DNA of 64,000 nucleotides from Geosiphon pyriformis (GCA_016748015.1 JAAOMT010000474.1:54910-118909), one strand, 5' to 3'; positions 33,201 through 46,911 are shown, counted from the first letter of the stretch. Notes: generated by a model from the letters alone, not told the origin. Translations and numbers: made by a program.

Positions 33201-34900
33201 TTTAGTGTTCTTCCATAAATTAACATAATAACAACAACTTCAAAGTAGCAATTACATTTAACATAACAACTTTAAAATATTATTAGTTGATTTATACTTA
33301 CTGCAAGTAAAGATTTAATATCTAAGATGGAATTGAAGTTTTTAAGAAATCATTATACTAATATATTGAGAACTGTGTCAACAATTATTTTTTTAAAAAT
33401 TATAATATTTAAAAGTTAGAAACCACTTCTACAAAAACTTACTATATTATTTCTATTTAGAAACAAAAAACTTTAATAGTGAAACACTCAACACTTATTT
33501 TCAAGAACTCAACTTTAATATCATTTAATATTGTGAAAAAAAATATTTTGTACAATTCAAATTTTCTTTAGATATAAAATTAGAGCCTGAAAATAACAAT
33601 AAAAGAAAGCAAAAACAAAAACAAAACCTAAAAACAATCTACAACATACTAAAAATAACTGTCAAATACTTGTAAACATCTAAACAAGGAACCAGTATTA
33701 AATTATCATTCTTTGTTACACTATTTTCAATTTCATTTGCTTAACTGCAAACATCTAATTTATTTCTTATTCGATTTTTAAGACCAAAAAACTTTATTTT
33801 ACCAAAAAGCTCAATACAACAGCCAAAATTATTATCTACCAATACCAATCTTCTTGATTTTTTAGTAAAAAACCAAAATAATCACTTTAATAACAATAAA
33901 GACATTTCTGAATTTACAAAAAAAAAATATCAAAAATAAAGATATCAAAAATATAGCAACCATCTATATCACAAAAATTATTGAATTTATTGGAGAATAT
34001 ACTAATACAAATTCACAAAAATGGCTCAACAAAGTCTAAAAACAGGAGATGCAAATAAATAAAATGCAGTAAGAATGTTAAAAGCAATTCTATACTTTCT
34101 TTAAAAAACAGTAGACAAATAGTTTAAAAACTTGGCCAAACTCTTTAAAAACTGGCAAGCATTCAAAAATGCTTTTTAAAACAATTTGCTAATAATAATA
34201 TCTTTATTATTTTCTGAAATTAATTTCAAAACATTAAATAAAAATCTTTTGTATCTATTATAACCTATCTTAGAAAATTCAACAAATTTTTCTGACAAAT
34301 TTAACAAATTAAAAACCAATAGATATTATTCTAATGTTCAAATTTTGGATCAATTTATAGCTGCATTAAAAGATAAACTAATCAAAAAAGTTTGTTTTCA
34401 TGCTTTAGCAGACTTAATTATAGCCATTTAACATATAAAAAACTATAAAATAGCAATGAAAGAAGCAAATTACACTAAACTTATTATCCTTGCAATAAAT
34501 AAAACCAGCTCAGCAGCTAAAAAAAAAATTGATCAACTTGTAAAAAAAGTTGAAAACTATTTTACCAACCAATAATAACAGCAATAATAGAAATATTGAT
34601 CATTATAACAACAAAACTCAAACAACTTCTTACTATCAAACAGCCAAAACCAAAGTTGTCATTGTTGTAAAATTTCAGAACATTAGAAACAAGATTGCTG
34701 AAAAATATAACAAAACCAGTAGCAAAGAAATAATTAACATTATTCTTAACCACAACAAATCTATTATTAATCTTTACTATTATTTTACAATCTACCAAGA
34801 CCTTAATACCAGAACAATTATTATCAACTTGTTTTATAACCTAGTTAACAATAGTATCAACAATCACTAATTCAGTAATATTAAGTACTTGTTCAAAAAT
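33201..34900 (+). pseudogene. Element G gag
   Basis: N-terminal part 33400-33720 follows E (ELNFNII and the DIKLEPENNNKRK region). Capsid-like part 33960-34560. The zinc knuckle at 34657-34698 reads CHCCKISEH, a stop, then KQDC: the four ligands are in place and the stop replaces a Trp. The open frame 34550-34870 is in another frame. Confidence 0.72.
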
Positions 34901-35229
34901 TGGTTTAATAAAACCAATTTGCATTTTAGAATTAATTTATAACAAATAATAATAGATTTAATTTCAATAACTAATTAGTTTTCTGAAATCCAATTCAACA
35001 AAGACTTACATATTATTACACTCAATTTAGCTATCTTACAATACTAAAAAAATCAAATTTTTAGCAAACTGTATTTTCTGAAAGTAAAACTGCAGTCTTA
35101 AAACAAAACCTTTTTAGTAATACTATTTTACCAGCCCAAATTACCCAAAATATCAACTTTTTCAATATTTTTTTATTTAAATTCAAAACCAATAAATTAC
35201 TATTTTTATTTAGTAATATAGCAGTTATA

Positions 35230-35540
35230 AAACAAAAACCAATTACAATAATATACACCAAAGTTAAAGTTGAAGAAAAACCAATTTAATTAATTTTAAA
35301 CAATAAATTTGTCAAAAGCATTATTATATATTAATTAATATAACAACTTAAATAAAAAATTGACTAACTAGCCTGAACAGTTATTGTTACAGCCAATAAT
35401 ATAAAGAAAACTTTAGTAAAAAAAATTGATAATTTTTTTTATAATTAATAAAATTACTATTCCAGTTAAAGTTCTTGTCATGAATACATCTCAATACTAA
35501 GTTCTTGTTGAAAACAACTGGCTTTTCAAAGCCAATGCAA
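35230..35540 (+). pseudogene. Element G aspartic protease
   Basis: TKVKVEEKPI, then LILNNKFVKSIII; the DSG triad is N-N-K. TVIVTANNIKKTLVKKIDNF follows as in E. Bases 34900-35230 are a decayed spacer from the gag end. Confidence 0.72.
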
Positions 35541-35599
35541 ATTTAAATTAAAAAATCCAGAAATTCAAAATCTTATACCAAAGACAATACATCAGAGTA

Positions 35600-36560
35600 T
35601 TTGTTACTTATAATATTTTTAACAAATAATTGGAAAAAGCCTTTGTGTTTAAATTTAAAGAGGAGAAAAAAATGCTAATTACTAAAACTTATATGGCTTT
35701 TAAATTAACATCCAATTGGACTGAAAAAATAAAACAAAATTTTTTTAAAGAAACCAGTAATTTAAACAAAATTCAGTATTCCAAACCAGAACTACAAAAA
35801 CAGCTATCATATATTCTATTCAAATTCAAAAATTGTAACAAAAAACTTTTATTAATAAAAGTTTGTATATTATCAAAAAAAGAATATGAAATGTGTACTT
35901 GCTATTACTACAAAACCTACTACTATGAATAATTAGGATACTTCAAATAAAATAAAAAATAAAACAACACTTCTTGTCTGACTTGTGGAAAACTATTATC
36001 TAAAAAATATAACTGAATTAATGTTGCAATAAAAAAAAGATATGCAATTAAATCTGTCAATATGCTTTTTGAATATTAAAAAAAGTTTACAGAGAAATTT
36101 TTTTTGATGTAATATATAACAATATGCTCAACAAACTTTATTATTATCGATATAATGCTAAAATAATTTATAAACTAATCATAGCTTTAATTAATAAAGA
36201 AACTCAAGAAGATATTCACCAAATAAAAAAAGCTAAATATATTGAATACACTTTAGAAATTGTTAGATACAACTATGAAGATAAAGTAAAAGTATACTAC
36301 CAAATCACAAGTTACACTTATCTACCCAAAAAAGTTTAAATTTACTAATTAAAACAAATAAATATTTAACTATGTAAAAAATGTGTTATGTTTTATAATA
36401 ACTAATAGTGTCCAGAATATTATGTTTTTAGCATTTTCTTGTTTAGTGAAAATAACAAGCACAAAATTGAATTTAGAAAACCAAAACCAAAAAAAAAATT
36501 ACAATAACTCTAGTTTATTTTATTAAAAATTAGCTTGCTATACAACTTAAGTATTTTGAC
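35600..36560 (+). pseudogene. Element G Cys-rich module
   Basis: Two open pieces, 35630-35932 and 36124-36339, match E over their full length (MAFKLTSNWTEK, LILFKFKNCNKKLL-type blocks, CTCYYYKTYYYE, then ALINKETQEDIHQIKKAKY). Several Cys codons have become Tyr. A Cys ribbon remnant (LCKKCVMF) lies near 36370. Confidence 0.7.
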
Positions 36561-37020
36561 AATAATAATTAAGAAATCAAGTCAAAAAAACTCCATGAAA
36601 TTGATGCTAGATATAATCTACAATATCCAAACAAAAACACTTTAGTCTTCTAATCCAAATCTTTAATAAAAATTAATCTTAGAATTGCTTTTGAAATACT
36701 ACCAGAAATAATAGTCCAAATTGTTTTTTGATTATTTTTGGCCAGCAAAAAAATTAACATTAGAAAAAAGTTATCAATGCAGAATACATTAGAGACATTA
36801 CAATTATGCTGCAAAATAAAACTAAAAAACCATTAAAAATTGAACATGCTGAGAAAATTGCTTAAGTTATTTATTTATTTTTAATCAATATTTCGAGTTT
36901 ACAATTAGTTACAGCAAGAGAACAATTAGGAAAAAGTGAAAGAAAAATTCAAAATTTTGGTTCAACCAAACGATTTATAGTTTTAGTAAATATAGCTTTC
37001 AAAATACAAAATAAATCTTA
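36561..37020 (+). pseudogene. Element G dUTPase domain
   Basis: The readable parts are VINAEYIRDITIMLQNKT (motif 3 region) and KIEHAEKIA (motif 4), then IQNFGSTKRF (motif 5, near 36950), all in the order seen in E. The first half shifts frame and has many stops. Confidence 0.75.
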
Positions 37021-38250
37021 CTAATTATTATCTTATTTTTTGGAAAACATCATAAAATTTACATTTGTCCAAAACTTATTACCACTCAACAAATTTTTGA
37101 ATTAAATAAACAAATCTGTTTGAAACATAAAATTTTAATTTCAAATATTTATATTCCAAAAAGAATAAAAAAATTTCAGATTATTTTCTACAATCCTAAC
37201 AAATATTTTATTATTTTATTAAATAGATTAGAAATTGAAATTATATATAACAATATTTTCCAAAATAAAACCTCTCAAATTGTCTTTAATTTTATTAAAA
37301 TTGTAAGACATATACTATTTTCAAATCTAAATATTATTTCTAGTACCAAAAACTATCATATTATTGAAAAAAAACTTTCTTAAATCAACATAGATTCTTT
37401 GGAACTCCAACAACAAAAACAATTAAAACAATTAATTATTGAATATACTAATATATTTGTTAAAGATAACATGATCTTGAAAAAACAAATATTGTCCAAC
37501 ATAAAATTCATATAAGTGATACTCTACCAAAATACTAACAAGTTTACTGAATACTACCAACCAGCCATTAATTTATTAGAGAAAAAGTTCAACAAATGTT
37601 TAATAATAAATTCATCTAACTATTAAAAAGTTCATGGGCCTTATCAGTAGTTTTTATTAAAAAAAAATAACAAGATTAAATTCTATGTAAATTATTGTCA
37701 ACTTAACAGTATAATAATTAGAGATACATACCTTTTATCAAGAATAACAATATGTTAAATACATTAAAAAAAGCCAAATTTTTCTTAACTTTAGACTTAG
37801 AAAGCAAATATTAGCAAGTTGAAATAAATCTCAAAGACTATTTTAAAACATTATTTACAACACAAAAAAAACTATGAGTTTAATATTATGTTGTTTAAAC
37901 TTTACAATGCATTAACAATATTCCAAAAACTTATAGATATTATTTATAAAAAACTTTTATGACAATCAATAGTTGTTTATCTTAATAATACTAATATGTA
38001 TTCTCCAAATTTCAAAGCTTATTTAATTTACTTGCAAGAAGTATTTCAATAATTTCGAAAAACAAGATTAAAATTGAATATTAGAAAATGTTATTTTAGA
38101 AAAATAAGTTTGATTTTTATTGAATATATTGTTAGCAAGAATAGAATTTAATCCAATTCAAGAACAATTAGTGCTGTCAAAAACTTTTAATGTCACAAAA
38201 TACTAGAGAACTAAGAGAATTTATAAAATTGGCTTTTTATTATTAGAAAT
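37021..38250 (+). pseudogene. Element G linker and reverse transcriptase
   Basis: The linker is open at 37120-37383. RT begins near 37540. Motif C reads YLNN (37978-37989) where E and C have YLDD, so both Asp are Asn. KLNIRKCYF and FIEYIVSKN mark the following thumb region. Confidence 0.78.
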
Positions 38251-38840
38251 TTATCAAAAAATTTTCAGAAATTGCCAAACTACTTAACCATCTAACCAAC
38301 AAAAACATAAAATATTAATAAATATAAACCCAACAACAAACATTTAACACTTTTAAAAAAAAACTCATTACAACTCTAATTTTTGCTTATTTAGATTTTA
38401 GTAAAAGTTTTAGTTAACCATTAATGTTTCACATACAGCTTTTGGTGCTATTCAATCATAATTGAATAACAATAGCAATAAGTAAGTAATTATATATATC
38501 AATAAAACACTCAAGCCAATAGAACTCAAATATAACTCCACTAAATTAAAAACAACAGCTGTTATCTAGATTTTAAAATATTTTTAACAATATCTGCAAA
38601 ATAAAAAAAATTTTGATATTATAATTGACAACATTAGTCTTAAATAGCTTAATAAAAAAAGCTCTGAACTTAATGTAAAACAATTTCAATAGACTGATTT
38701 TTTTGTTAATTACAAATATATTGTATATTACAAATTAAGAAAATTACACACCAATGTAAATAGTCTTTTAAGAATAAGACAAAATTGATATTAACTTTAA
38801 CTCTACTAACTTAATAACAATAAACAATTAACAAACAATA
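38251..38840 (+). pseudogene. Element G RNase H region
   Basis: Recognised by its place and by fragments such as FGAIQS-like and YNSTKLKTTAV, which follow E's RNase H with frameshifts. Catalytic residues cannot be assigned safely. Confidence 0.5.
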
Positions 38841-39780
38841 GATCTCGAAAATTACAATAATATTAAAAATTATTTAAAGACTCTTATTATGTTAAAAAAC
38901 TTGTTCCAATTAAAAAACAGTAATTACAATACTAATTAAAACAATATTTCTTATACTACAACAAAATCTATTAATGAAATTACACAAACTTAACAAATCT
39001 ACTCAGATTAGTTCAACAAAATAAAAAAACTATATTATATAACATATATACAAATCTTTTATCAGCACACTTAGAAAAAAATAGTAAAATTTAAAGAACA
39101 CTTGAATTTTATTTTTGGCTATATATATATCAAAATATTTAATAATATATAAAATCATATAATAGTTATCAAAAAAGAGAAAACCTTAACTTATTAAATC
39201 TTTAAATCCAATTAAAGTTGAATAATCTTTTAATAAAATGAAAATCAATTTAGTTAGACCACTATTTATTACAACTTAAAAAAACTGTTATATTGCAGTT
39301 ACAGTAAATTATCTTATCAAATAGTCTAAAGTCAGAGCCATCTAAAAAGCAAACACAAAATTAATAACAAATTTAATTTATAAAAACATTATTTGTAAAC
39401 ATAAATATCCAATTAAACTTTTATTAAATCAAGAAATACACTTTGTAAATAACTTAATACAAAAAATTTATAAACAATTTAATATTAGAAGACTTTTATT
39501 ATTTTTGTATTACCTATAAACAAACGAACTTGTGGAATATTTTAACCAAACATTGTGTGAATTTTTAGCCAAAGTTTTAACTAATTTGAGCAAGAATAGA
39601 ATATTTTTATTCTATCAGTATTATTAATATATAGAACATTAAAACAAAATACTATAAAACACATATTATTTGACCTTATTTATAGAAAAACAGCAATATT
39701 ACCAATTAATTTTACTGTAAAAACATACTCAGCACAACTTATTACAGAAAAAAACTTTTAAAAAACACTTTAATAAAGAG
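38841..39780 (+). pseudogene. Element G integrase
   Basis: KINLVRPLF (Asn where the first Asp should be), LLLNQEIHFVNNLIQ (Asn for the second Asp) and LVEYFNQTLCEFLAKV (Glu kept). YRTLKQNTIKHILFDLIYRK marks the end of the core. Alignment to E is plain over about 180 codons. Confidence 0.75.
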
Positions 39781-41040
39781 TTTATACCTTTTTGAGTATA
39801 TTAGAAAGAAAACAATAAATTGTAATCATTTATATTAAACATTTTTAAGCTTAATAAAAAAAATAGCATAATAACAAATTGCTACCAGTTATCAACAAAT
39901 TTAGAATTAGAAACAAAGTTTTTATATACAAAACTAAGAATAAAAACCAATAGAATAAAAAATTCAAGCATAAATAAAATGGATCATTTTATATTCACAA
40001 AATTTTAGACAATAGATCATATAAATTAAGACTTAATAACAAAATTTTAGCCAAAGTTGCACATAGAAATTGATTGAAACATTATCATTTTAAAAACAAT
40101 TCTGAATTGTTAATTCTACAAATTAGTACATATTTTTTTTAATTAATTTTGAAAATATTTTTCAATATTTAGAATCAATAGTTATATTAAAACAATAACT
40201 AAACCTAAACATTTAATTTATTATTATCATAATATTTTTTTAATAATATACAAACATAAAAACAAAAATAGCAAATAATTACAAAAAAAACCCAAAATAT
40301 TTCTTTATTTTTTAAATTTTTTTCAAATTTTAATTTTAATTTAATTACTTTTATTATGATTATTTTCCAAAACATTCAACAAATATCTCAAAAATTAATA
40401 ATAGTATTAAAAACACTCTTTGACTTATTTATAATAATTAATAAAAATCAAATTAATTACACTCAAAAAAAACTATGACACTAGTAGTTAATAATTTTCA
40501 AAATTATTATTTTTATAAAAAGAACACAAAAAGTTTTTCTAAAATTCAATTGTCAAAACTTTTAAAGCAAGCTTTAAAAAAGATTTTTATTTGCTTCTAT
40601 TAATATTTTACCAAATATTACAACTTAAAAAAAGCTATAACTATAGATTAGTAAACAAAATCATAAATATACTCCTATTTTTAGATATTTTCATATTAAA
40701 AAAATATTTTATAAACAAAAACTGGAACTTAAAACAACCAATCTTACTTTTAAAATAATACAAAAACAAATTTACAATAAATTCAAGATAACAGCTAGAT
40801 TAATAAACACTTATTACAAATTTAGAACAGTTCTTAGACTCTATGATTTATTTAATACTTGTAAAAATATTTTACAAAATTTAATACTTTAATTAAAAAA
40901 GATTCAATACATTGGCAAACTTATAGAATGGAAATTTCAACAATTTTCAAACCAAATCACATCAATTATTTTGGATCATTATTTTAATATCATAAAAAAT
41001 ACTTGAACTTTACTAAAACTTAGTCTTAAAGAGAAAATTA
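39781..41040 (+). pseudogene. Element G tail after integrase
   Basis: The first part reads ILDNRSYKLRLNNKILAKVAH, matching the chromatin-end part of E's integrase tail (VLGNELYKLKLDNKILAKVAH). The remaining kilobase is AT-rich and only traceable in pieces, as in E's own tail. Confidence 0.55.
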
Positions 41041-41232
41041 TATTATCAATAGAATTTTAATTATTAATTAGCATAAAATTTTTTTATAATTCTTATTATT
41101 AATAATATTTTATCATCATTCAAATTATTACTTATTATTTAATTAAAAATTTTTAAAGATTGCTATTTTATTAATAATTCAATTTATACAATAAAAATCA
41201 AGATAATTAAATTACACAATATATTAAACTAT
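41041..41232 (+). repeat. 3' LTR of element G, truncated by H
   Basis: Starts TATTATCAATAG where the 5' LTR has TGTTACAAATAA and follows it for 192 bases, then stops at 41232 as element H's TGTTAT begins. The remaining 780 bases should lie beyond the nest. Confidence 0.82.
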
Positions 41233-42109
41233 TGTTATTTATAAAATATAGAAATTATATATTAGTATACAAATTAGCCAATCAGAATAAGATGCAGTAA
41301 AAGTGGAATTTTAGAATTCCAGAATTACAGGATTCTAGTATAAAAAATTGTAGGATTCTAGAATTCCAGAATTTCTCTCAAGGAATTACAGGATTTCAGA
41401 AATTCTAAAATTTCTGGCTAGAAAATTGAGGAATTTAAGGAATCTCATATAATAAAATTTATGTATATATAATAATAGCATTGGAAATAAAAAAGACAGA
41501 ATTTTTAGTTTAGAACATCCAGTTTTAATTTTCCATCCATTTTTTCATACAATAATATTCTATGACTTGAAATAAAAACATCAAATATTAATAAAATACT
41601 TATTATTATTACAATCTATCTTTTTGCTGTCAACAAATTTATGTTAATAATTACTAATACTTAAATATACTGGACTAATAACTTTTGATCATGGCTTTTA
41701 ATGAAATACTAACTTTTTTTGTCTTGAATTATTTCTTTATTTTTTTTTCTTTATTTTTTTTAATTTTTTTTTTCATTGTTAATTTACTAATTGATTAAAA
41801 AGGATTAATATGTAGAGTACTAATGTTAAGATATAGTATTGGTAAAAGACCCAGAAATAAGAATAAATACTCAGAATTGAAAATAGCTTACTAGGAGATT
41901 ACTAGCCACCAAGCTGAGAAAAAAATTAATAAAATTGTAATTCTGGAAGACTACTGAAAACAAATATTAAATCTTTGTTCATTATACAAAAGACTTCACC
42001 AAAATCTTCAGATACAAAAATTTTCAAAAATTACCAACAATATTAGCCATTGAACACCAAATTACAGATTTGTTATTTGATTTGAGACCCCAAATAATCA
42101 TCTGTAACA
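41233..42109 (+). repeat. 5' LTR of element H
   Basis: 877 bp from TGTTATTTATAA to CTGTAACA. U3 has two copies of TAGAATTCCAGAATT (41312-41326, 41359-41373) among further GAATTC-like inverted motifs up to about 41450. A TATA-like run is near 41462-41470. TACTAAC is at 41707-41713, followed by a long T-rich tract. TTTGGTGCTCC (42110-42120) is the primer-binding site. Confidence 0.88.
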
Positions 42110-42169
42110 TTTGGTGCTCCTTGTGAAGTATAAATTTACAGAAAACCAGCACCAATAACAACTATTCAA

Positions 42170-43549
42170 AAGTGGCAGAATCTGAAAGAAAAAAAACAAA
42201 CCATCTAAAATTTGCCAAATTTTTATTTTAACACTACTGTCAACATTTGAGATTAACCAACAACCAACTATTCACAAAATCAGTCTTCAACTTTTACATC
42301 AACAAAAGAATTAAATATTTTTTGGGAGAACTAGTAAATACCAAATCAACAAGTGAAAATTTTTACAATAAATTAATTCAATACACCAGCTTACCAGTAA
42401 CTCATAATTTTGTTTTAATTATTATTAAAATCAACAGGAAAATTAAAAATCACATCCAATAAACATTTCCTATTACCTATACAGAAAAAGACAAAAAAAA
42501 ACTACAAACACCAACAGAAACCCCAAAGCAAATACAATTACCTACTTGAAAAAAACAAAAAATTGATTTATCTACTAATCTATCATATCATTATACACTC
42601 AGAAGTATCATCAATATAACATCAATAGGCATGTTCACAGCAAATATAACAACACCACTAAACAGAATTCTGTTTCAAAAAAAGCAGAATTATTAGAAAC
42701 CTATAATGATTATTTTAAAGGATTTAAATCATGATCACCAATGCCATTAGGATTTTGATTACCATCACCTTAACCAAATTTCAGAACTGCTAGTTTCTGG
42801 GAAGTAACAAAATCAGAAGAAAAAAAAGACAAAGATCAGGAATTTAATTATCAAAACATGATTTTGGAAAACCCAGAAATACAAACCCCAATCATTCCAA
42901 CTCAGAAAAATCAGAACAATCCAAACACTGCTCTTATTGTTCTCTACAACTTATCTCCAGTAATTGTGATCAATCCACTATCAATTATATTAATTGCCAA
43001 ACAACAATAACAGCCACAACTACTATCTTGGCAACTATTTCAACAACAACCACAACCACAATAACAACCATCATTATTAGCACTGATGGTCTATGCTCTA
43101 ATTGCCAAATTCAAAAAATTTACCAACAAAAAAGATAATGCTTAAGTATGGCTCAATAATGTGGAAAAAGCCATTACAGCCAATAGATAAAATAACACCA
43201 GAGCATTACAGACAATTTTATATTTTCTTTAAAATATTGCCAATTCATGATATCAAAGTCTGATCCAGAAACCCCAAGACTTCAAAGCATTTAAAATTGA
43301 ATTTTTGAGATATTTTAGTAATAACCATAGCATTAATTGCCTAGCAAATACTTTTACAATCATTAAATAAAGAAATACTGAAGCAGTTACCACTTACCTA
43401 GAACACTTCCATTGTAATCTATGCTAAATTCAAGCCATAGATACCAATTATTTTACAGTAGTGCAAATTTTAAATCAGATTATTTGCAAACTATACAATA
43501 GCATTTTACAATATGTACACTTATTATATCCGATCACCTTTTAAGCTGC
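42170..43549 (+). pseudogene. Element H gag (partial)
   Basis: The N-terminal part is open at 42247-42462 (LTNNQLFTKSVFNFYINKR) and aligns with A. A Gln-rich linker (42990-43080) and capsid-like part (43100-43549) follow. The reading ends near a Phe-x-Ala-Ala block at the I junction, as the corresponding block in A does near 11975. GTG stands at the gag start, as in A and C. Confidence 0.75.
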
Positions 43550-44158
43550 TGTTATAGGTAATTATTTGGGATTTCAAATCAAATAACAAATTTGTAACTT
43601 GGTACTTAATAGCTAAACTAATTGGTAATTTTTGAAGGTTTTCATATCTGAAGATTTTCATATCTGAAGGTTTTGGTAAAGTCTTTTGTATAATAAACAG
43701 AGATTCAATAGTTGTTTTCAGTAGCCTTTTGAAATCACAATTCTGTCAATTTTTTTTGGCTTGGTAGCTGGCAATTTTTTAGTAAGCTATTATCAATTCT
43801 GAGTATCTATTCTTATATCTGAGTCTTTTACTAATACTATATCCTGATATTAGTATCCTATGTATTAATTCTTTTTAATCAATTAGTAAATTAATAATAA
43901 AGAAAAAAAATAAAATAAAATAAAAAAAATAAAATAAAAAAATAAGCCAAAACAAGAAAAGTTAGTATTTTGTTAATAGCCATAATTAAAAGCTATTGGT
44001 CCAGTATAATTAAGTGTTGGTTATTATTAACATAAGTTGTTGATAACAAAAAAATAAATTATAATAATAACAAGTATTTTATTAATATTTTATGTTTCTA
44101 TTTCAAGTCTTAAAATACTATTGTATAAAAAAATAAATGTGAAATTAGAACTGGGCAT
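43550..44158 (-). repeat. LTR I, minus orientation, cut by F
   Basis: 609 bp starting TGTTATAGGTAATTATTTGG (the inverse of an LTR end), with GTTAGTA at 43961-43967. It follows H's own LTR in reverse, including the stretch about 60 bases before its cut end. It stops at 44158, where F begins. It could be the 3' LTR of a minus-strand element or a solo LTR. The left target flank is CTGC. Confidence 0.78.
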
Positions 44159-45121
44159 TGTTACTTGAGTAGAAAATTAATCCAAAGTTATGAAAAAATG
44201 TGACCAAAAAAAAAAATGTAACATAAAACAAAATAGTGTACAATAGCACAGAATAATATATTATAATGTAGAATAATATAGAATAACATGTAATAACACC
44301 AAATAATGTGTTATATTATAAAATAACTAAAGATAATATTGAAAAATGAAACAATAACAAAAATAGCAAAGCAATAGCTAGCAATAGCAAAACAATAGAA
44401 AGCAATTCTATAAAACCAAAAGAATGTATAAAAACAAGTAGTTATAGAAGTTGGAAAAAACAGACAGTTAGATAGTAATCAATTTTATTTTGTATTATAT
44501 TTATTATATTCTATACCCATATTTCAAAATGCAATAATTATTAAAAAAACAAATCCAAATTACCAATGCATGTTTTCCAGTCTTGCAGATTTTAATTGAG
44601 ATTAAAATCAGTGTTTTCTATCTTTTGTTTTAGGACATATGCCATTAGCATAAACATCTTAAACCATTAATAACATAAACCAATCACTCTTGATTATAAC
44701 AATTGACAGGAATTAACTCTTTTCTTTTCTTTTTTTCCTTTTTTTGGTGGAGTGGCAATATAGAAAAATTGATTGTCTGGGAATAGACTTTGTAATAGCC
44801 TGGTAAAAAAAGGAAGCTTCCCCTAGGTTTTGGATATTAACATTATTTTGATAGCTTATCAGAAAGACAAAAAAACAATACTAGACCTTAACAACTGTGC
44901 TTATTAGCTCAGAAAGAATAACTCACATTTACAAACAAATTACAATCAAGAAATCTAAAACTCTGTGCCTTATAACCAAAAAATTCAACAGGTAAATTCA
45001 CATTTAGGAATAGATCTTCAAAAACTAATAACAATGATACTGTCAAGAATATACCACTTAAAAATTACTAAATTAGAGCACCAAACATTACTACCATACT
45101 CTACCAAGTTTACTCATAACA
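44159..45121 (+). repeat. 5' LTR of element F
   Basis: 963 bp from TGTTACTTGAG to CATAACA (GTAACA with G to A). It has the decamer array of A in shorter form: about ten TAA-starting 10-mers at 44244-44343. It lacks an exact TACTAAC (GAATTAAC stands there). Primer-binding site TTTAGTGCTCCC at 45122. Confidence 0.85.
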
Positions 45122-46910
45122 TTTAGTGCTCCCTATGAAGTTATAAAATCCACAGAGACAGAGCACTTCCAATATTTACAAAAATGATGACTATTAAAAC
45201 AGTAAGAAAGGACCACTCTCCATATAAAAAAGCATTATTTTAATATTTGCAAGAAAACCTAGGAATACCAGCCAAAACCACTATTACAGAAAGTGATTTT
45301 TGTAACTATATCAATGTGAAAATTGACTGCTTATTAGACCAGTTGACAGATACAAGAAAGCTTGATAAACAGATCTACCACAAATTATTAGGATACTTAA
45401 CAAATATCATGACACAAACCATCACTGAAACTCTTCACATAATTGATATGGACATTAAACATTATGTGGAAAAACGTTTCCCTCAAGTAAACTAACCAGG
45501 AGAATTAGACTCTGAAAAAAACAAGTTCAAATTCAATCCAACAACCAGAAAAGAACAAGTCAAGTCTATGATCACCAAGAAACCAAGGATTCTCTCCCCA
45601 ACAACTCCATCATATTATTAGATACTCCAAAGTAGAATTGTATTCAATCCACTTCTGGAAACCCAGTCAAAAATACTACAAACTCCTGAAAATTTACACT
45701 CTTGAAATTACCACAGTTGAACCAAATTCCTAGGAGAATATGAATTGTTGTTTGGAAATCTGACCTCCACAATTTGTAAAACTAATAAGAATACATCAAC
45801 TTAGAAACCACTAACAGCACAAACTTCAGTAGAATCAGCAACTTTTTCTATAAAAAGAACAGCTATTTCTTAACTTATTGGTTCTAATAACAAAAAAAAA
45901 CAACCAGAACTAAAACCAAGAGAACTCTCTAACATGCAAACATCAATTCCCTCAAACCCTCTACCCATCAACCAGACTATGGCTTACCAAGATATCACAA
46001 AATTGGAAAGATTTTCTGGTGAAGAAAACAATGCATACTTGTGGATTGCAGAAGCTAAGAAAGCAATTACTGTTAACAATTGAGATAATAACAGAGCTAT
46101 CTAAGTGCTGCCATTCTTTCTAACAGAAACTGCAGACTTGTGGTATCAAAGTTTGACAGAAAAGCCAACCAACTTTGCCACTTTCAAGCTTGTCTTTCTA
46201 TGATATTTTTGTGACTCTAATACTCTAATCAGATTACAGAATCAGTTCAGTATCATAAAACAAAAAGATTATGAAACAATGACCACTTATTTTGGATGAT
46301 TTAATCAAATGCTTTGTCAAATACAGGTCATTAAAAAAGACTATTATACTACAGTACAAGTTCTTAACCAATTCATCAAGGGGTAAAGAAGTAGTATCCT
46401 AAGATCCATAAGACTCTAATATCTAACAAATCTGCAAGACACTGTTATCTTGGCATGCAATTTTGAATTAGCCAAACAAAAAGCTAATCATACTCAAGCT
46501 GTTAACTTAGCCATTAATAAAATCTCTGACATGAATACAAAAATAACTTAATTAAGTAAGAAATTAATTCAGAAAATTGAGGAATTTTTAGCCAGTACAA
46601 TAGAAACCTATCAACTACCTTAGAGAAGAGAAAATAATAACAGCAGCAAATATTCACAGTAACAGAACCACCAACAATAACAACAACCTTGGAGAACCAA
46701 TTCTCATAATTGCTATTATTGCTAAAAATCTGAACATATTGTCTGGAATTGCCAACAGAAATTAGCAGACCAGAATTGGAAAAATTAATATTAACAACCA
46801 AGATATCTCCAGGCCAGAAAATCCCAATATTTTGAGTCTTAATATCTACTGCCTTTATACTCACAACCACTCATGTATAACTAGTAACTGCCTTAGAACT
46901 ATTATTAGCT
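45122..46910 (+). pseudogene. Element F gag
   Basis: Starts near an ATG at 45185-45187, unlike A, C and H. The N-terminal part is open at 45247-45495. Capsid-like part at about 45960-46500 (FSGEENNAYLWI). The zinc knuckle at 46711-46752 reads CYYC, a stop, then KSEHIVWNC: ligand spacing is intact and the TAA replaces a Gln. The minus-strand 46870-46514 is a shadow. Confidence 0.78.
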
Positions 46911-46911
46911 A

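Larger units (their letters stand above)
32225..41232 (+). mobile_element. Element G: old Ty3/Gypsy retrotransposon (E-type), AT-saturated
   Basis: Plus-strand element with 5' LTR 32225-33200 and a 3' LTR cut after 192 bp by element H. Every domain of the E type can be traced, but nearly all GC pairs at flexible sites are AT. It is the oldest Gypsy copy here. It lies in LINE-2 ORF1; the predicted left target flank is TTGG (32221-32224). Confidence 0.85.
41233..43549 (+). mobile_element. Element H: 5' end of a Ty3/Gypsy element (A/C group), cut by I
   Basis: Contains a 5' LTR and most of gag, then stops inside gag at the LTR of I. The left target flank is CTAT (41229-41232). Its other half is not in the window. 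Confidence 0.85.

Noticed and set aside
43550-44158. LTR I as the 3' LTR of element H
   Set aside because: H is plus-oriented and I is in minus orientation, cutting H's gag.
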